Assembly (NCBI GenBank): GCA_026261815.1
Contig: JAMPIT010000848.1
Span: 4,030,001 to 4,094,000 of the forward strand
Origin: Monarcha castaneiventris obscurior
Lineage: Eukaryota; Chordata; Aves; Passeriformes; Monarchidae
Length of the DNA: 64,000 bases
Direction: 5' to 3'
Positions 61,081 to 64,000 of this stretch are shown piece by piece (position 1 is the stretch's first letter; each line of letters opens with the position of its first letter). The notes below the pieces were generated by a model. It was not told the DNA's origin, made no database searches, and saw only the letters and a list, made by a program, of their open reading frames with translations. The translations under genes were made by a program, and so were the position numbers.

Positions 61081-62340
61081 CCTATGGAAAACAGTCTTAA
61101 ACCGTGGCTGAATTCCTCTCCATTAAATATGAGGGGGGGGGAAAATGCACGGTATAGCCTGCTTACCCCTGCTGCTGCAACATCCGGCATTTCTTTCCCC
61201 ATAAACAGTCCTCTTTTCTTCCCCCCACTCCAGAAGTGTGGATATTGTTACTGGTCCTCTGTTTTGGCTGAAGAGTGCAATGAACTGCAGCTATTTAGCA
61301 CACCGCGCTCCAATCCCACAAACAACTTTGAACGATGATGAAGATGCAGTCTATGCACCTCCTGTCCAGAACCAGCAACCACAGATGGACACCAGTGCTC
61401 CGTGGCATTGGCCAGGAGTATTTGGACCTGCCGTTGGCTGCTGCAAGCCTAAAGTTCTCTGCATTTTGCTGCCATGACATGTAAACCTTCTCACTTAGCT
61501 GAGTTTACCCTGCACCCTCTGGCAGCGAAGGCAGTCACATCATTTTGACATCCAGTACAAGCAGCATAAAGAAACCAAGTATCCAGCATGGATTTCTCCC
61601 ACCCTTAACGTAAACAGGATGTATCAAATCAACCCTGAAATGTAAGTCTTGTATCAGTGGCCTTTTGCTCAAGCAGCACTGCTGCATTTCACAACCTCCT
61701 GAGCAGAGCCTGTACCTGTGTCCCAAAAAGTACCTGCACATTGCACCAGGGCTGGGCAAGAGCAGAGCAATTTTCCACAGAGAACAATTAGTGATTTTTA
61801 TCAGCAGATGCTGCTGCATGGCAGCTCCCTGCTTCATCCCAAACCCAGGCACTGGGGCACTGCCAGTCGCAAGTCTGGGTAGCTTGATATGAACTGAATT
61901 ATACAGCCAAACTCCTGCAAAATCCATCCAATTTTCATCCAGGCTGGAAAAGTGTAACTTATGTAAGAATCTGTGCAGACTTTTTGAAAAGGCCAAAAAA
62001 AAATAAATAAATAAAGGCAAGAATAAAGGACTGAAAAGAACTGAAAATGAAACAAATTTCTTATTTCCTTGCAGCTTGGGAATGGTTATTTTCAGTATTA
62101 GTCTGCACACTGCAACAGCAATGGGTGTATTGAAAACAGCTGCTCATTTCAGACAAACAGTAAACTATACCAGTTGTGATCTGCTTGAAATGATAACTTC
62201 TTTGAGACCTTATGAATAATATCAGCATCTGCAAATGCACCTATTCACCACAGAGCTTCTGTAGCACATAAAGCTGCTGGGGCTGCAAGAAGTAACCAGT
62301 CCCTATCATTTACAGAACAGATACCAGGCTAACCCAGCAA
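61081..62340. other. Unique non-coding DNA, no gene recognised
   Basis: It contains a G10 run (about 61132-61141) and an A/AAAT tract. The 191-codon minus frame at 61535-62110 is hydrophobic and Phe/Leu-rich through the A/T tract and lacks a recognisable family. A plus frame at 61665-61892 is open across the same bases. I see no convincing exon. Confidence 0.45.
61994..62014. repeat. A-rich (AAAT)n simple repeat
   Basis: An A9 run is followed by about three TAAA units. Confidence 0.8.
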
Positions 62341-62828
62341 GTGCACATTTTCAAGCTCAAAGTATGGATTTTAGTTGCATATATCCATTAATAAACGGCA
62401 GATTGTTCAGCTGCAGTCTGACAGTCAGAAGATTTGCACTATTACATGGAAAAGAGCAGAATAAATACTTAACCTGAGTCTAACCTCCCTGCTTAAAACC
62501 TACATGCACTTAATTTAGCAAGTACAAATTAATTAGTATTATTAAAATAGCACTTAGCACCAGGACCAGGCAGACTGCTAGTATTTAAAAAACGCATTAG
62601 CTGGTCATCATAATCTCCCATGTCTAACAAGGCCTGGACCAGGTAATGTTCTTTCTGCCTATACCAGGAACCACATGTTAAAAGTCTACAAAAGTATAAA
62701 AATATCTTTTCCAGGTAGTGCTGGAGTCTAAACACCAGAAGATCTTGATCCCATACTTCAGTATAGAACCTCTTCAGTTTGGAAAAGAAGCAGAACAGGG
62801 CAAATCAGAAAGGAAAAATATCACTTTA
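62341..62828. other. Non-coding stretch with one unexplained minus frame
   Basis: The left part has enhancer-like words (ATCCATTAATAAACGGC, TGCACTTAATTTAGC, ACAAATTAATTAGTATTATT). A 68-codon minus frame at 62529-62735 has a more balanced residue mix than its neighbours, including a Gly-Asp-Tyr-Asp-Asp piece. I recognise no family and see no splice sites, so I do not call a gene. Confidence 0.3.
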
Positions 62829-62878
62829 TTAGAAAGAGATTGTTAGCGAGTTAGAAAGAGATAGTTAGAAAGAGATTG
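62829..62878 (+). repeat. Short 14-bp tandem repeat
   Basis: Units TTAGAAAGAGATTG, a truncated TTAGCGAG, TTAGAAAGAGATAG and TTAGAAAGAGATTG follow head to tail. It is a small, locally generated tandem repeat. Confidence 0.85.
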
Positions 62879-64000
62879 AGGAAGAAGCATTCTTAACCAG
62901 AGTTAATTTACAAAACAAGTAAATTTTTTTATGAGCAAAGGCATCAGGGAAGGGTTTTCTGATCCATTTCTAATTCTCTGTAATGTTTCCAAAACCTTTA
63001 CTGTTACAGATTATGTCAAGCAGCAGCACCTTTGCTTTGCTCTCTTCCAGATTTCACAGATAATTTTCATCTGTATTTGTTTGGATTTTCCTTGAAAAAT
63101 AAAAAGCAACTATCCCCAGGCTTTAGTCATTTTGTTTAAAAACAAAAGAACCCCCATGTAAGTCAATACAAGTGTATTAGCTCCCACAGTAAGGTGAATT
63201 CTAGCAGGTCCACCAAAAAACTTTTATCCCCATGTCAGCAAGTCTTTCATCTCCAAGCATTCTCCAAGCCAGCCCTTATCTCAGAACCTTTCCAAACCTG
63301 CACGTTTCAGGCGTTGCATTGCTCCCCCACAGCCCTCAGAGAGCAGGATCTGGCCTTTTATTTGCTGCCTTGTTCCCACCCCGAGTGCCACCAGAGCTGC
63401 TGTACATCAGCACTCATTTCAGACAATGATGTTCACATACAGACTCCCACCAGCACCAGAGAGGCAGGTTTGTGGGGTTTAGTAGGTGGATAAGGAGAAA
63501 CACCCTTTTTTTTGCAAATAATCCTATGGGATGCTGCTGGCTTTAGTCCTGTGCTGTTTGCCAGCTATGGGATCAGAAGTGATGAGCCACAGATGTCAGA
63601 ATTCTTAATAGTGATGAATGCACTACAGGCAGCTCTAGCTGCCACTCTGCTCCACCACTGCAAACACTTATCACTGAGCCATAACTCCTTCCTCCAGCTC
63701 AGAGCCCGGGTGCTGACAGAAAACCAAGGTTTATCTTGGCCCCACAAAGCCAGACCCACCATCAGGCTAAAGGAGGTGTATTTACTGCAGGCAGCTTTCA
63801 TTTCCAAAGGGTTCCCACTATCAAGAGTTCTCCCCAAATCAATGTTATCAATCCCACTTGTAATTTTACAAACTTCAAAGGGTTAAGACAGCGAGCACAT
63901 TTATTGACTGGTGCTTCTTGGTGGGTTCAGTAAAGCATGACTGATTAGAGCCCAGTTCTAAAGAGCCCAGCTTTGTGAGGCCGGAATAAATGGGAGTCTG
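62879..64000. other. Unique non-coding DNA, no gene recognised
   Basis: No gene or named repeat is recognised up to the end of the window. Frames at 63194-63493 and 63512-63886 (plus) and 63565-63837 (minus) overlap in different phases and lack a domain. Confidence 0.5.

Noticed and set aside
61535..62110. 191-codon minus frame as a membrane protein
   Set aside because: The hydrophobic stretch comes from the A/AAAT simple repeat read on the minus strand. The rest has no family resemblance and a plus frame covers the same bases.

Overview
The window looks like non-coding DNA from a bird nuclear genome, and a songbird is plausible. The main evidence is retroposon content. There is a long CR1 3' end at about 20735-21227 that reads like the classic avian CR1 tail. 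A second, more diverged CR1 tail at about 1255-1406 ends in ATTCTATG-type words. Two much older CR1/L3-like relics lie at about 49955-50402 and 57900-58400, and there are probable MIR-type SINE scraps at about 5651-5715 and, weaker, 13428-13690. I found no operon structure, no bacterial or phage gene, no CRISPR array, no rRNA or tRNA and no intact transposon.

I recognise no protein-coding exon anywhere in the 64 kb. Open frames are short, start and stop at random on both strands, and many sit inside repeats. The only long ones (up to 380 codons, 33285-34462) come from a 40-bp minisatellite without stop codons. The window is best read as a gene desert or the inside of a very large intron. Which of these it is, and near which gene, cannot be told from the sequence alone.

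Layout: 1-20 kb is A+T-rich single-copy DNA with a CR1 tail near 1.3 kb, a poly-A tract at 10.9 kb, and stretches near 13.1, 14.9 and 18.4 kb that resemble developmental enhancers. 20-26 kb holds the best CR1 copy, then a run of enhancer-like sequence at 23.4-25.1 kb around a small CpG-rich patch. 26-36 kb holds more unique DNA, a 19-bp perfect inverted repeat (32404-32491), a motif cluster with paired octamers (32640-32940), the 18-unit minisatellite (33381-34100), a G14 run and an A21 run. 36-64 kb is mostly unique sequence with the two ancient CR1/L3 relics, simple A-rich tracts and several more enhancer-like stretches (38.2, 40.1, 48.8, 51.6, 56.9, 58.9, 60.9 kb).

No set of genes works together here. 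If the window has a function, it is most likely cis-regulatory. The enhancer-like calls rest only on local composition (retained CpG in A+T-rich context, dense homeodomain, SOX, GATA and POU-like words, no repeat signature). All need cross-species alignment to confirm. I did not find a convincing new biological system. The most distinctive objects are the minisatellite with its frame-independent 40-residue reading, the 19-bp hairpin, and the motif cluster beside it.
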